Part shown: positions 54,278 through 63,685 of the stretch, one piece after another
Position numbering within the stretch: the first letter of the stretch is position 1
How the letters are laid out: the number at the start of each line of letters is the position of its first letter
Assembly (NCBI GenBank): GCA_035967975.1
Contig: JAWQFQ010000012.1
Span: 1 to 64,000 of the forward strand
Length of the DNA stretch: 64,000 nt
Reading direction: 5' to 3'
Source of the DNA: Scytonema sp035967975
GTDB lineage: Bacteria > Cyanobacteriota > Cyanobacteriia > Cyanobacteriales > Nostocaceae
Position numbers and translations under genes: made by a program
The notes under the pieces: model-generated
Told to the model about the DNA's origin: nothing
Seen by the model: only the letters and a program-made list of their open reading frames with translations
Database searches by the model: none

Positions 54278-55402
54278 TTATCCTCGAACCAGGTTTGCTG
54301 TTAGCTTTTCCCCCAGTAGATATTTTATACAGTGTTTGAGAAACGTCGGTTGATAGAGATGCTGGAACATCACCATAAAAAGTACATTTGGTAAATCCCA
54401 TTGAATTAACCATCTGTGAGGATTAGACCAGCTAAATGAAGTATTAAACTCTGGATGAGTAATGAGGAGGCGATGGATCTGCTTACGCTCTGATTTGGAT
54501 AAATGTTTGAGACGAGCAAGCAAATAGCCCTCATAACAAAATTTTATGTTATGGTGTTGCTCTGTGAGCTTATCCGCAATTTCAGATCCATAAATCTTTT
54601 GAAGAAACTTCTTCTGCTCTTGGTATACAGCTTTTGCACTAGCTTGTGTTCGTTCTATTGTATCTATCGTTAAGATTGTTGCACTTGTGGTATTCGTTCC
54701 ATGCAAACGAAAGTGACTGAGCACTTCTGGTACTGCTCCAATTTCTGTGATCAGTGGAGCGAGACGATAGATTAGACTATCTGTGTTTCTTACTATTGCT
54801 TCATTTAATGGGAATATTAAATTAGTGACTTCTCGTCGAAAACTAAGTGCAGAAGCTGGCGGTATATTTTTAACCAAGCCACCATTTTCTAAAGCAAACT
54901 GCGCCATCCAACCCGAAGCCAAATCATGAAGCATGGGAATTGATTTTATGAAGTTGTCCTGACCATCAATTTGAATCACATTATGGATGACAAAACCACA
55001 CTTTCGGTTTAACTTAAATACCTCCAGTACTTTTTGCAATTTACTAGGTATCCAAATATCATCTGCGTCTAATATACAAATAATTTGTCCTTGACTTTCC
55101 CGATATGCTGTATTCAAAGCAGCAGCAACTCTTTTATTTTGCTGGCAAATTAATTGAATTCTTGAATCTTTCTGAACATAGCTTTTGATAATATTACAGG
55201 AGTTATCTGTAGAGCCATCATCACAGACTATAACCTCAAAATTAGTATAAGTCTGAGAAAGCACACTGTCGAGAGTTTTGCCAATATATGTAGCATAATT
55301 ATAATTTGGAATTAATATCGAGACTAGGGGATTTTCCAAAAGTGGAGAAAGTTCCATAGCTTGTAACTTTTCAAGTTTTATTTTTTGCATAATCATCTTC
55401 AA
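54278..55402 (-). CDS. Glycosyltransferase family 2
   Basis: A 374-residue GT-A enzyme. The GT2 signature is VSILIPNYNYATYIGKTLDS, then EVIVCDDGSTDNS, with the metal-binding motif ILDADDIW at about 110-117. The C-terminal part (LLARLKHLSKSERKQIHRLL) is helical and basic and may lie on the membrane. It is separated by about 120 and 190 bases from its neighbours, so it may have its own promoter. Sugar specificity unknown. Confidence 0.88.
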   Translation of the reverse strand: MKMIMQKIKLEKLQAMELSPLLENPLVSILIPNYNYATYIGKTLDSVLSQTYTNFEVIVCDDGSTDNSCNIIKSYVQKDSRIQLICQQNKRVAAALNTAYRESQGQIICILDADDIWIPSKLQKVLEVFKLNRKCGFVIHNVIQIDGQDNFIKSIPMLHDLASGWMAQFALENGGLVKNIPPASALSFRREVTNLIFPLNEAIVRNTDSLIYRLAPLITEIGAVPEVLSHFRLHGTNTTSATILTIDTIERTQASAKAVYQEQKKFLQKIYGSEIADKLTEQHHNIKFCYEGYLLARLKHLSKSERKQIHRLLITHPEFNTSFSWSNPHRWLIQWDLPNVLFMVMFQHLYQPTFLKHCIKYLLGEKLTANLVRG

Positions 55403-55595
55403 TTTTTTAGTGATTCTTTTTTAGATTCTTATTAATTAATATTAATCATCTACTTTCAAGTATTCTATACCAATTTTTCATAAAAATCTAATTTTTTTGG
55501 TCTAATCCTAGGTTCCTTTTCTGAGAAAAGAAACCATAGTTCTATACAGAACTGAGATTCTGAAAAGAGTAGAGAGGGACATGGATAAAGTTGTT

Positions 55596-57500
55596 TTATT
55601 CCACTAGGTTATGTTCACAAGGTTGGGCTAGAATATTAGACTTTATATTAATATCAATTTGTTCATTTAGGTGAAGATAATCTTTCCAAAAATTTATAGA
55701 AGTGAAAATATTAAAAGTATTTTTCCATTCCAAATTTATATAAGACCATCTGGTGATTCCTTTTATTACTAATTTTAACCATCTTATAAAGATACCAATA
55801 CCAATTGATTTAATCATTTCATTTTTATAAAGACAGTTATTGACTTCCCTAAAAATATAAACTCGCCTCATTGCAAAAGACTTATACCAGGGATCGACAT
55901 ACTCAGGCGTAAACCAGTGCAGTATACCTTCATCACGTATTAATACATCTGGTAGTAAATGACCATTTAGAGACACGATAGCGAGTATTTTTTTGAATTT
56001 TCCAATAGTTGATTTTGTTAGAGACTGCTTATTGACTTGAGGATTATATTGTATGGTTTGATTTTGATGTTTTTTGCTACGGTTTAATATTGTTGAGTGG
56101 AGTAACTCTGGGTCATTTGTTTTAATAAACTCAGGACCCAAGAGATAATGTTCAAAAGCATCTACAATTAATTCTGCTGAATTATAATCAAAGATAAACA
56201 GAGGATAAAACATCCGTTTTGTCAAAAAAATAACTGCATTTATATATCCTAATGTTCCCTGAATAGAGTGAGTTATTAGACGATTACGAATCTCATAGTA
56301 AACAGTCCACACAGGATGTTTTGCATAGAAAGGTTCATGCCAAACAGCTATACCAGGAAAAGCAACCAGTACATTCCCAAAATGTTTTTTAATTCTAAGC
56401 CCAAATTCAATATCATCTCCTTTAATAAAAAGAGGTAGCAACAATCCAATTTTTTCAATGATTTTTTTAGAAAAAGAAAAGAACCAAAATGCTCCATAAT
56501 CAGGATTGTCTTCTACCAGCAAAAAATTAGTAATACTAGGCTTTTCTAAGTTGAGCTTCGATTTTAGAGAAATATTTCCAAATGGATTATATCGATAATT
56601 GCCACTTGAAGATATTTCTTGACCATATACTGCTCCTGCTTCATATAATATATGCTTTTTATACAAATCTAGCATACTGCCAGATACGCCAATCTCCTGA
56701 TGTGCATATTCATATAATATGAAAAGCCTATAAATCGATTCTGTTTCTAACTCAATATCATCATCCATAAATAGGAAATGTGTGTGAGTATCATCCTGAA
56801 GAGCTTGAATTAATCCGCGAGTAAATCCTCCAGCACCACCTACATTTCTGTTAAAAATTAATTGTACTCTTGAATTATTAAAATAATGTTTATTTAAAGT
56901 TTGACCATTATCAACAACAAAAATATTAAAATTTTTATTTTGTAAATGCTCATCCTGTAATATAAGGTTAACAGTTTCTTTTACATAAAATTCTTTTTTA
57001 AAAGTACAAGTAATAATACCTAAAGAAACTTCCCTAATCTTGGGTTGTTCGGTAACAATATGACCACCAGTGAATGAACCGCGATCGCTTAAGCATATAA
57101 TTTCAAGATAAGTCCTACCAACATTATCACTTCGCCAAGAATCTGGAAAACAAATTTTTACTGGCTCCGATGCTTGGCAATTCTCAAAGCTAGCTGTTTG
57201 CACAAGCTCTCGATGTTCTCTATCGGCAAATTCTCTGTACAAAGAGATTTGAAAATTGCCTTCAAGCTTTAACAAGTAATATAAAGAGTCAAGTTCTGTA
57301 TATTGAGCATAAAACTTTTCATAAAATGAATTGAAATAAGTATTCAACGATAAAATACCGTTCTTTACGAAGGAAGCCTCCGTTTTATCTGTATTAAAAT
57401 TTAGAGAGACCTCTTCATTGCATTTTATATACAATCCAGAAGTTTCAGGTGTACGGGGAAATCGAATTCTGCTGACTATGTTCATCTGGTTTTTACTCAC
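55596..57500 (-). CDS. Galactofuranosyltransferase GlfT2-like glycosyltransferase
   Basis: A 634-residue GT2 enzyme with the GlfT2 layout: an N-terminal beta-sandwich (about 1-160), then the GT-A core and a helical C-terminal region. Core motifs are RNVGGAGGFTRGLIQAL, FLFMDDDIELE (the DDD metal motif, about 249-251) and AVWHEPFYAKHPVWTVYYE, whose WHE is the catalytic-base region in GlfT2. GlfT2 polymerises galactofuranose from UDP-Galf. The neighbouring UDP-galactopyranose mutase gene, 44 bases upstream, makes exactly this donor, which strongly supports the function. Most likely cytoplasmic membrane-associated. Confidence 0.88.
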   Translation of the reverse strand: MSKNQMNIVSRIRFPRTPETSGLYIKCNEEVSLNFNTDKTEASFVKNGILSLNTYFNSFYEKFYAQYTELDSLYYLLKLEGNFQISLYREFADREHRELVQTASFENCQASEPVKICFPDSWRSDNVGRTYLEIICLSDRGSFTGGHIVTEQPKIREVSLGIITCTFKKEFYVKETVNLILQDEHLQNKNFNIFVVDNGQTLNKHYFNNSRVQLIFNRNVGGAGGFTRGLIQALQDDTHTHFLFMDDDIELETESIYRLFILYEYAHQEIGVSGSMLDLYKKHILYEAGAVYGQEISSSGNYRYNPFGNISLKSKLNLEKPSITNFLLVEDNPDYGAFWFFSFSKKIIEKIGLLLPLFIKGDDIEFGLRIKKHFGNVLVAFPGIAVWHEPFYAKHPVWTVYYEIRNRLITHSIQGTLGYINAVIFLTKRMFYPLFIFDYNSAELIVDAFEHYLLGPEFIKTNDPELLHSTILNRSKKHQNQTIQYNPQVNKQSLTKSTIGKFKKILAIVSLNGHLLPDVLIRDEGILHWFTPEYVDPWYKSFAMRRVYIFREVNNCLYKNEMIKSIGIGIFIRWLKLVIKGITRWSYINLEWKNTFNIFTSINFWKDYLHLNEQIDINIKSNILAQPCEHNLVE

Positions 57501-57544
57501 TGTCTATAATTTTAGATTGTTTATTGTAGATGCAGTATCCAGAC

Positions 57545-58672
57545 TTAATTTGAGGTTGCTATCTCTTTTTCAAACAAACCCAGTGCTCGCACCACAGCTT
57601 GATCCATGTCGTAGTACTTATAATCTGCAAGCCTTCCAGCAAACAGGACTGTACCGTTAAGTTTTTCTACCTCTTTTAGATACAGTTCTAGGCGATCGCG
57701 GTTCTCTTCGTTGAGGATAGGATAATAAGGGTCGTTTTTCCCAGGTACATAAGCTTGAGGATATTCCTTCACCAAAGTAGTTTTGGGAAAGGTTTGTCCT
57801 GAAAGGTATTTTTGTTCTGTAATGCGGGTAATGTCATAATCGTTGGGATAGTTAACCGTACCAACCTCTTGATACCACTCTTGGTCTAAGGTTTCAAAGT
57901 GAAAGTCTAGGCTGCGGTAGGGTAGCTCGCCATACATATAATCGAAGAAGGCATCAATTGGTCCAGTACAAAGTACCCGGTTAAACTTCACATCGTTGAT
58001 AACCTCTCGGTAATCAGTATTCAAAAGCACTTTAATATTGGGGTGAGTCAGCATTCTGCGGAACATCTCAGTATAACCGAGCTTAGGCATAGCTTGGTAG
58101 GGGTCTTGGAAGTAGCGATTATCTCGACTGATGTATACTGGAACGCGTCCTGTAACTCCTCGGTCTAATTCCTCTGGCTTTAAATTCCACTGCTTCATAG
58201 TGTAGCGCAGGAAGACATTATCATAAATGTAATCTGCCAAAAAGGTTAAGTCTCCACTAGCACTTTCACGCAGTTTGAGAATAGGTACCTTAACTCCAAA
58301 ACCAAAATTCTCTAAAAGTAAATTTTCCAGCTTTTCAGCGTATTTGGGAGGAAAGAGGGCATAAAGTGAATTGAGGTTAAACGGAATAGGGACCTTTTTT
58401 CCTTCTAGTACTCCAAGCACATGGTGATAATAAGGTCTCCACTCAGTGAATTGCGAAAGATAGTCCCAAACCTTTTTAGATTTGGTGTGGAAGATATGGG
58501 GACCATACTTATGAACTAAAATTCCATGCTCGTTGTAGTAATCATAAGCATTACCACCGATATGGTCTCTCTTCTCTACAATCAAGACTCTTTGCCCGAG
58601 CTCGTTAGCAACTCGTTCTGCTATTACACAGGCAGAATATCCAGCGCCTATAATCAACCAATCAAATTTCAT
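57545..58672 (-). CDS. glf: UDP-galactopyranose mutase
   Basis: A 375-residue flavoenzyme converting UDP-galactopyranose to UDP-galactofuranose. The FAD-binding start is FDWLIIGAGYSACVIAERVA with VLIVEKRDHIGGNAYDYYNE. The family motif YGPHIFHT follows, with active-site and substrate-binding arginines in NRYFQDPYQAMPKLGYTEMF, and the C-terminal AGRLADYKYYDMDQAV block. Length and all motifs are normal. Its neighbour encodes the GlfT2-like transferase that would use its product. Confidence 0.96.
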   Translation of the reverse strand: MKFDWLIIGAGYSACVIAERVANELGQRVLIVEKRDHIGGNAYDYYNEHGILVHKYGPHIFHTKSKKVWDYLSQFTEWRPYYHHVLGVLEGKKVPIPFNLNSLYALFPPKYAEKLENLLLENFGFGVKVPILKLRESASGDLTFLADYIYDNVFLRYTMKQWNLKPEELDRGVTGRVPVYISRDNRYFQDPYQAMPKLGYTEMFRRMLTHPNIKVLLNTDYREVINDVKFNRVLCTGPIDAFFDYMYGELPYRSLDFHFETLDQEWYQEVGTVNYPNDYDITRITEQKYLSGQTFPKTTLVKEYPQAYVPGKNDPYYPILNEENRDRLELYLKEVEKLNGTVLFAGRLADYKYYDMDQAVVRALGLFEKEIATSN

Positions 58673-58706
58673 AATTTCTCCTCATTATTGGGCGTTATCA
58701 TGGAGG

Positions 58707-60044
58707 TCAAAGCTCTGCCGTTAGTAAATGCTTAGTGTTTTTGTTAGTAGCTGGCTTTAAATGCTGCTCAATTCTGTCTACAAATGGTTGATATGCAGCT
58801 TTAGGGGAAAGTTTTTCAATTGTGTACTGGCGGGCTTGTTCTTCCATAGATTGACGTTTTTCTGGATGAGTTAATAATGTATGTATGGCGGTGGCAAAAT
58901 CTTCAGCAGTGTCTGCTACTAAAACAGCATTACCCACTATTTCACGTAGCCCTTGAACCCCAACACTAGTTGAGACGCTGGCGCGACCGTGTGCTAAAGC
59001 TTCTACAAGCTTAATTTTTAACCCACTTCCAACGGTGAGAGGAACTACGCACACCTCAGCACTACTGTACTCAGGTTTCAAATCGTTGACCCTACCTAGA
59101 AGACGAACATTTGGGAAAGTTTCTTCAATTTTATTGCATACGGTTCCACAAACATGGAGGTTACAATGGGGAACGGATTGTAAAACCAAAGGCCATACAT
59201 TTTTGAGAAACCATTGAAGAGCATGAAGGTTATGATCTGCAGAGCTCCCCACAAATAAACAACGTCCTGGTACTTGTTTGGTAGTATGAGTATGACATAC
59301 TGCTGACATAGGCGCATGAATCACTTCACACTGAGGTACCATTTCTTGGAAAACTTTTGCATCTTCTTCCTGAATGGCTAGCAGTATATCTGCTTTACTT
59401 AATTGTATGGCTTCTTTCTCCCGGCTCCAGTCTGATTCACAAGCGATCGCCCCCAATTTTTTGAAGTCAGCAGTTCTTTGATGACGAACATCGTGAGTAA
59501 GTATGACTTTTAATACCGTGTCATCTAAAGTAGGAGAGTCTAGAAGATTGCCTAAAAAGGCATAGTTGGCAATGACAACATCAGGCTTAAATTCAACAAA
59601 TCGTGAACTGACAAAAGTCACTTCCTCTGACGTTGCTATTGCATCCCAACCCCTAGCACGACCCTGAGTTTGTTGTTGTTTATCTCTAGCAAAACGGTAA
59701 ATATTCTTCGCATTTTCTGGCAAGCACATATAAGCTAGCCATACAGGTGTAGTCAGCCAGTCAAAGAACTTAGATTTAAGCAGACGGCGACCAATGCGTA
59801 AATTATCCCTAGCTGATACATTTGCAAGTTCTGCTAATCTTGATGGAATAATATACCAAGGGATTTTGCCGTTGGGTGATGAAGTTACAAGGGTATACTC
59901 AATTTCGTAACCTGCTTGCTGTAAGTAATTTATGAAATCTAGAAGATAAGCGGCATTTCCAGCACTATTTTCAACTGGAACTTGTCGGCTAAGAATTTGT
60001 ATTTTAATAGGTTTGTTCCTAAAATTTATCAAGTTTTCTTTCAT
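58707..60044 (-). CDS. Glycosyltransferase family 4
   Basis: A GT-B enzyme of about 445 residues if started at the ATG ending at 60044 (MKENLINFRNKPIKIQIL). The open frame extends to 60164 and would overlap the next gene, but those 40 residues lack any family feature. It has a NSAGNAAYLLDFINYLQQAG acceptor-side loop, then CLFVGSSADHNLHALQWFLK and VVPLTVGSGLKIKLVEALAHG in the donor lobe, the last being the GT4 EX7E-like region. It acts in the galactofuranose-type polysaccharide locus; sugar unknown. Confidence 0.85.
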   Translation of the reverse strand: MKENLINFRNKPIKIQILSRQVPVENSAGNAAYLLDFINYLQQAGYEIEYTLVTSSPNGKIPWYIIPSRLAELANVSARDNLRIGRRLLKSKFFDWLTTPVWLAYMCLPENAKNIYRFARDKQQQTQGRARGWDAIATSEEVTFVSSRFVEFKPDVVIANYAFLGNLLDSPTLDDTVLKVILTHDVRHQRTADFKKLGAIACESDWSREKEAIQLSKADILLAIQEEDAKVFQEMVPQCEVIHAPMSAVCHTHTTKQVPGRCLFVGSSADHNLHALQWFLKNVWPLVLQSVPHCNLHVCGTVCNKIEETFPNVRLLGRVNDLKPEYSSAEVCVVPLTVGSGLKIKLVEALAHGRASVSTSVGVQGLREIVGNAVLVADTAEDFATAIHTLLTHPEKRQSMEEQARQYTIEKLSPKAAYQPFVDRIEQHLKPATNKNTKHLLTAEL

Positions 60045-60126
60045 GATTTTAATTGCTTTAGCTGTTTTATACAGCGGTAAAAAGTTGAATATCAACTTTC
60101 CATTAAACTTAGGAAGCAAAAGCTCG

Positions 60127-60987
60127 TTACTTAAGCAATTTAGCTTGAATGAGTGGAAAGACATTATTTGGCTGCTTGCAATAGTATTTAAATTTGCGAA
60201 AGTAGTATTTATATTGTTTTATTCTTTGATAATAACTTCTTGTCAAAACTATTTTCCATCTTTGAAATAAGGGGAGTTGATTTCGATAATTTGTTAAAAG
60301 ACGCTCTAGACGTTGTCTGCTCTGACCACTTTGTTCATCATTTCTGGTTTTTGTACCTTCTATCAGTCGGTAATTTCCCCAAATTTCATCTATATATTTA
60401 GTTGTTGCTACTTGTACCGCTCTAAAAATAAAATCATAATCCATCGCATAATGTTCTTCAATTTTATAAAATCCAATTTTTTGATGAAGTGAAATATGAT
60501 AAAAATATGCAGATGGATTCATTGGAAAATAATTTTTATACGGAATAAGTAATAACTCGCTAAACTCTAATTTGGATGGTTTGTTTAAATGTATGATTCT
60601 ACCTTCATCATTCCAAACATTACAGTTACCTACCAGCAAACTCGGCTCTGGTAATGTTTTAAAAATTTCAGAAACGCGGTTAAGTACATTTGGTTCATAG
60701 TAATCATCAACATTTAAAATTGCTAGTATCTCTCCTTGAGCCATAGCAATTCCTTTATTCATAGCATCTGACTGACCTTTGTCTTTCTCTGAAATCCAGC
60801 GGATATGAGAATACTTCTGTGCATACTGTTTGATAATTTCTACGGTTCCGTCTTTTGAGCCACCATCTACGATAATGTGTTCAACATCTGGGCAATTCTG
60901 AGCAATGACAACTTTAATACAAGACTCAATGAATTTTTCGCCGTTATAAACTGGAGTAACAACACTAATCATGATTGGCTCATCCAA
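60127..60987 (-). CDS. Glycosyltransferase family 2 (WcaE-like)
   Basis: A 286-residue GT-A enzyme. Motifs are ISVVTPVYNGEKFIESCIKV, HIIVDGGSKDGTVEIIKQYA, SEKDKGQSDAMNKGIAMAQG and ILNVDDYYEP (metal motif about 105-112). The VDGGSKDGT and SEKDKGQSDAMNKG blocks are typical of WcaE/colanic-type transferases. The C-terminal Tyr/Lys-rich tail (RIKQYKYYFRKFKYYC) is probably membrane-contacting. A 239-base gap upstream contains a degenerate palindrome copy and the likely promoter. Confidence 0.88.
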   Translation of the reverse strand: MDEPIMISVVTPVYNGEKFIESCIKVVIAQNCPDVEHIIVDGGSKDGTVEIIKQYAQKYSHIRWISEKDKGQSDAMNKGIAMAQGEILAILNVDDYYEPNVLNRVSEIFKTLPEPSLLVGNCNVWNDEGRIIHLNKPSKLEFSELLLIPYKNYFPMNPSAYFYHISLHQKIGFYKIEEHYAMDYDFIFRAVQVATTKYIDEIWGNYRLIEGTKTRNDEQSGQSRQRLERLLTNYRNQLPLFQRWKIVLTRSYYQRIKQYKYYFRKFKYYCKQPNNVFPLIQAKLLK

Positions 60988-61187
60988 AATTGTAGAAGTG
61001 CTTTTTTGCTGGTGTTTGAGTAACCGATTATTCCCGTGTTCCTACTGGATTCTTCTAGCACTTCTAAGAGAATCAGGACGAATTGGAAGAGATGATGAAG
61101 GAATTTATGTAAAGCTTTTGTGAATTTTTGTTCTAAATCTCACTGTATTATAGATTCTACTGGTTCACTGTAAAATTGCGAAACCTC

Positions 61188-61220
61188 AGAAACTCAGTAT
61201 CTTAAAGATACCGGGCTTCT
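61188..61220. repeat. Palindromic repeat, degenerate copy 5
   Basis: AGAAACTCAGTATCTT...AAGATACCGGGCTTCT, an imperfect version of the AGAAACCCGGTATCT palindrome, ahead of the GT2 gene at 60127-60987 and behind the next one upstream. It probably ends transcription of the 61227-62297 gene. Confidence 0.6.
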
Positions 61221-61226
61221 CACCTT

Positions 61227-62297
61227 TTACAAAGGATACGTGGATTGCGATCGCCTATTGGCAAAAGGAAAAGGTGTTTCTAATTGGTATAGTATAATCC
61301 AAAGTAATAAAAGTCCTTCCAATATCTGTTGATTGCGGAAGAAATCGTAAGCTAGTTTCCTTAAGAAAGGACTCCAAATCTGGGAACCTTTCGATAAACT
61401 TGCTAATAATTTCCAGAAGGGTTGAAGTTTTTGAATATCTTGCAACTTCAGCAACCCAGAGTAACCACGGTATTCCCACCAAAATTTCTGATAAGCTTCT
61501 TGATCTAAGATTTGGAGAATTGTCCACCAAAACTTCTGATATGCTTCTCTATCTAAAGATTGATTCTTGAGACTATTTTCGACTGCTTTGAGAGAAATTT
61601 TGAAAGAACACAGCAGTTGCTCCTGGCGTTTTCGACTGGTTATACTTTGGGTTGAACATCGTACAGAGATTAGTGGGTCAGGTAAATTTGCTAAACGAGC
61701 CAAGTGGCTTAAACGCCACCAAAGGTCATAGTCCTGAGCATACTGAAGACTCTCATTATATCCTTGTAAGATTCGGATTAAGCTTAGACGTGCTACTAGG
61801 GAAGAATGAAACAAACAATTATTTATCAATAAATAAGCTTGCAATTTCTCATGCTCTACTAACTGCTTTTGTTCCCCAAGAACATACCGTACTCCTAAAG
61901 ATTGTCCTTGTTGATCGATAGCTTCTGCATTTGCTCCTACAGCACCAACTTCGGGATAAGCATCGAGAAATTGAACTTGATACAATAAACGATTTTCTAG
62001 CGATATATCATCTGCATCTTGCCTAGCAACATATTCTCCTTGTGTAATTTGTAACCCCTTATTAAGAGATTTTGTCAGCCCTAAATTTTCATGATTTTTG
62101 ATTAACACGATCCGATTGTCTTGAACAGCATACTCGCTAAGAATGTTCCAAGTTTGGTCAGTAGAAGCATCATCAATAATGATGAATTCAAAATCATCAA
62201 ACTTCTGATTTAAAATACTCTCTACAGATTCTTTTAGATAACGAGAGCCGTTATACACTGACATTAAAACACTGACTTTAGGGTGTCGTTTTTTCAT
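61227..62297 (-). CDS. Glycosyltransferase family 2
   Basis: A 356-residue GT-A enzyme: VSVLMSVYNGSRYLKESVES, then FIIIDDASTDQTWNILSEYA and ARQDADDISLENRLLYQVQF with the metal motif DADD near 114-117. Near residues 247-273 there is a duplicated element, REAYQKFWW then QEAYQKFWW, encoded by a 35-base direct repeat (61476-61510 and 61524-61559). The duplication is in frame and lies in the variable C-terminal region. The start overlaps the upstream gene by 20 bases, indicating translational coupling. Confidence 0.88.
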   Translation of the reverse strand: MKKRHPKVSVLMSVYNGSRYLKESVESILNQKFDDFEFIIIDDASTDQTWNILSEYAVQDNRIVLIKNHENLGLTKSLNKGLQITQGEYVARQDADDISLENRLLYQVQFLDAYPEVGAVGANAEAIDQQGQSLGVRYVLGEQKQLVEHEKLQAYLLINNCLFHSSLVARLSLIRILQGYNESLQYAQDYDLWWRLSHLARLANLPDPLISVRCSTQSITSRKRQEQLLCSFKISLKAVENSLKNQSLDREAYQKFWWTILQILDQEAYQKFWWEYRGYSGLLKLQDIQKLQPFWKLLASLSKGSQIWSPFLRKLAYDFFRNQQILEGLLLLWIILYQLETPFPFANRRSQSTYPL

Positions 62298-63579
62298 ATC
62301 TTCTACACTCTCTAACGAGAATGTGCTCGTGATACCCCAAAAAAGGTAAACGTCGGAAGGTAAACATTGGAGTCGAGTTAGAATACAGCCACTGGCTTTG
62401 CAAAGTTAAATATAATCCTAAAAGCCGAAACCAAGTTGAGAAGGCATTACTCTGAGTGGTTTCACAAGAAAGCAGTAGCCAGCAGACGCTAAAAACTCCC
62501 TGCGCTGGAACACGAGTGGGAGGTTTAAATAGTGTTAATAGTGTTATAAGTTTGGATAAACCTAACTTCCGGAAAAGTTTTGCTTTGCGTCCTCTAGCTG
62601 GATAACGAATCTGTTCCTGACAGTGAGCGAAGCCTCCATCTACAGGATTATACAATTTTAATAACCCATGATAGGCTTGCTTCATAGCTTGTTCTACTTC
62701 TTCTGCACGGTAATCTGTTGCCAAGGATGTTTTTGCAAGTAAGTCTAGTGCATCATAGTCTAAGCAGGTGTGTCCGATCGCATCACCACTAAACAGCCCG
62801 TGTGGTTCTTGCAATTTTAAACAAGAATCAATGATTCGCTCTACATACTGCAATGGACGATGGCGATAGCTATAGTAGAAGGTAAAGTGGAATGTTGCTG
62901 CCATTGCATTCGTTAATGACACTTCGTAAGGTCCTTGCCATAAACCTGTCTCTGAACTCTGATGAGCATCAAGCCAATCTAAACCAGCATCCACCAGTTC
63001 TAACAGTTCTGGTTTTTGATGTCGTTCTGCATCATGACACAACTGACTAAGAGCAAACATCACTCGATTAGAATCTAACCAGGGATTTTTCCAAGGTATT
63101 GATTCAAAGTATTGAATTAAGCGATCGCTTGTATTCCATTCAGCTATCCGATGCAGTGGTGGCGGAGGTGGAGCAGATAAAGCATCTAGTGCTTGCTGAC
63201 ACATTGTCGTTGTTTCTTGTTGGAAATAAGTGATGTCATGCTCTTGTGTAGTAATATCTTCCGTGCGGAAAAGTGGGTCACAAAACGAACCATCAGGCTG
63301 TACAGTAGCCATGAAGTAGTTAACAATAGCAGACTTTTGAGTAGTGCTCAGTTGAGAAAGCCCCTGAGTAAATTCCAATCCCAAAACACTGTATGATGTT
63401 GCCATTAGCGTTGCTGGTTGATGGGGTGCAAAGCGAAAGCCTCCTGTTGTTTTATCCCACAGACTTAACCAATAAGCGTTAGCCTTACTTTTAATATCGG
63501 CTAACTTTTGTAAATCATGTGTAGCTTCTGTATTTATTAATTGGAAAGTCACAAAATCTTGCTCCTTTACGTTTTTCAC
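62278..63579 (-). CDS. Alpha/alpha-toroid protein (terpenoid-cyclase or prenyltransferase-like fold)
   Basis: A 433-residue protein built of helical hairpin repeats. Characteristic turns are DKTTGGFRFAPHQPATLMAT, VNYFMATVQPDGSFCDPLFR, LDWLDAHQSSETGLWQGPYE and LYNPVDGGFAHCQEQ, each with GGF/GxF/GLW-type motifs. This is the pattern of (alpha/alpha)6 toroids such as terpenoid cyclases, prenyltransferase beta subunits and some polysaccharide-active enzymes. The squalene-cyclase DXDD motif is not seen, so I do not infer terpene cyclisation. A polysaccharide-modifying role in this operon is plausible, by context only. Confidence 0.7.
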   Translation of the reverse strand: MKNVKEQDFVTFQLINTEATHDLQKLADIKSKANAYWLSLWDKTTGGFRFAPHQPATLMATSYSVLGLEFTQGLSQLSTTQKSAIVNYFMATVQPDGSFCDPLFRTEDITTQEHDITYFQQETTTMCQQALDALSAPPPPPLHRIAEWNTSDRLIQYFESIPWKNPWLDSNRVMFALSQLCHDAERHQKPELLELVDAGLDWLDAHQSSETGLWQGPYEVSLTNAMAATFHFTFYYSYRHRPLQYVERIIDSCLKLQEPHGLFSGDAIGHTCLDYDALDLLAKTSLATDYRAEEVEQAMKQAYHGLLKLYNPVDGGFAHCQEQIRYPARGRKAKLFRKLGLSKLITLLTLFKPPTRVPAQGVFSVCWLLLSCETTQSNAFSTWFRLLGLYLTLQSQWLYSNSTPMFTFRRLPFLGYHEHILVRECRRYEKTTP

Positions 63580-63685
63580 TTTGCTTTAAACTTAGTTTTT
63601 TACAAGATAAGACAAGTAACTGGAAGATAATGGATTTGTTATCAGAGTATGTATACCAATGGATGGTAGGTTCATGGTTTTACCT

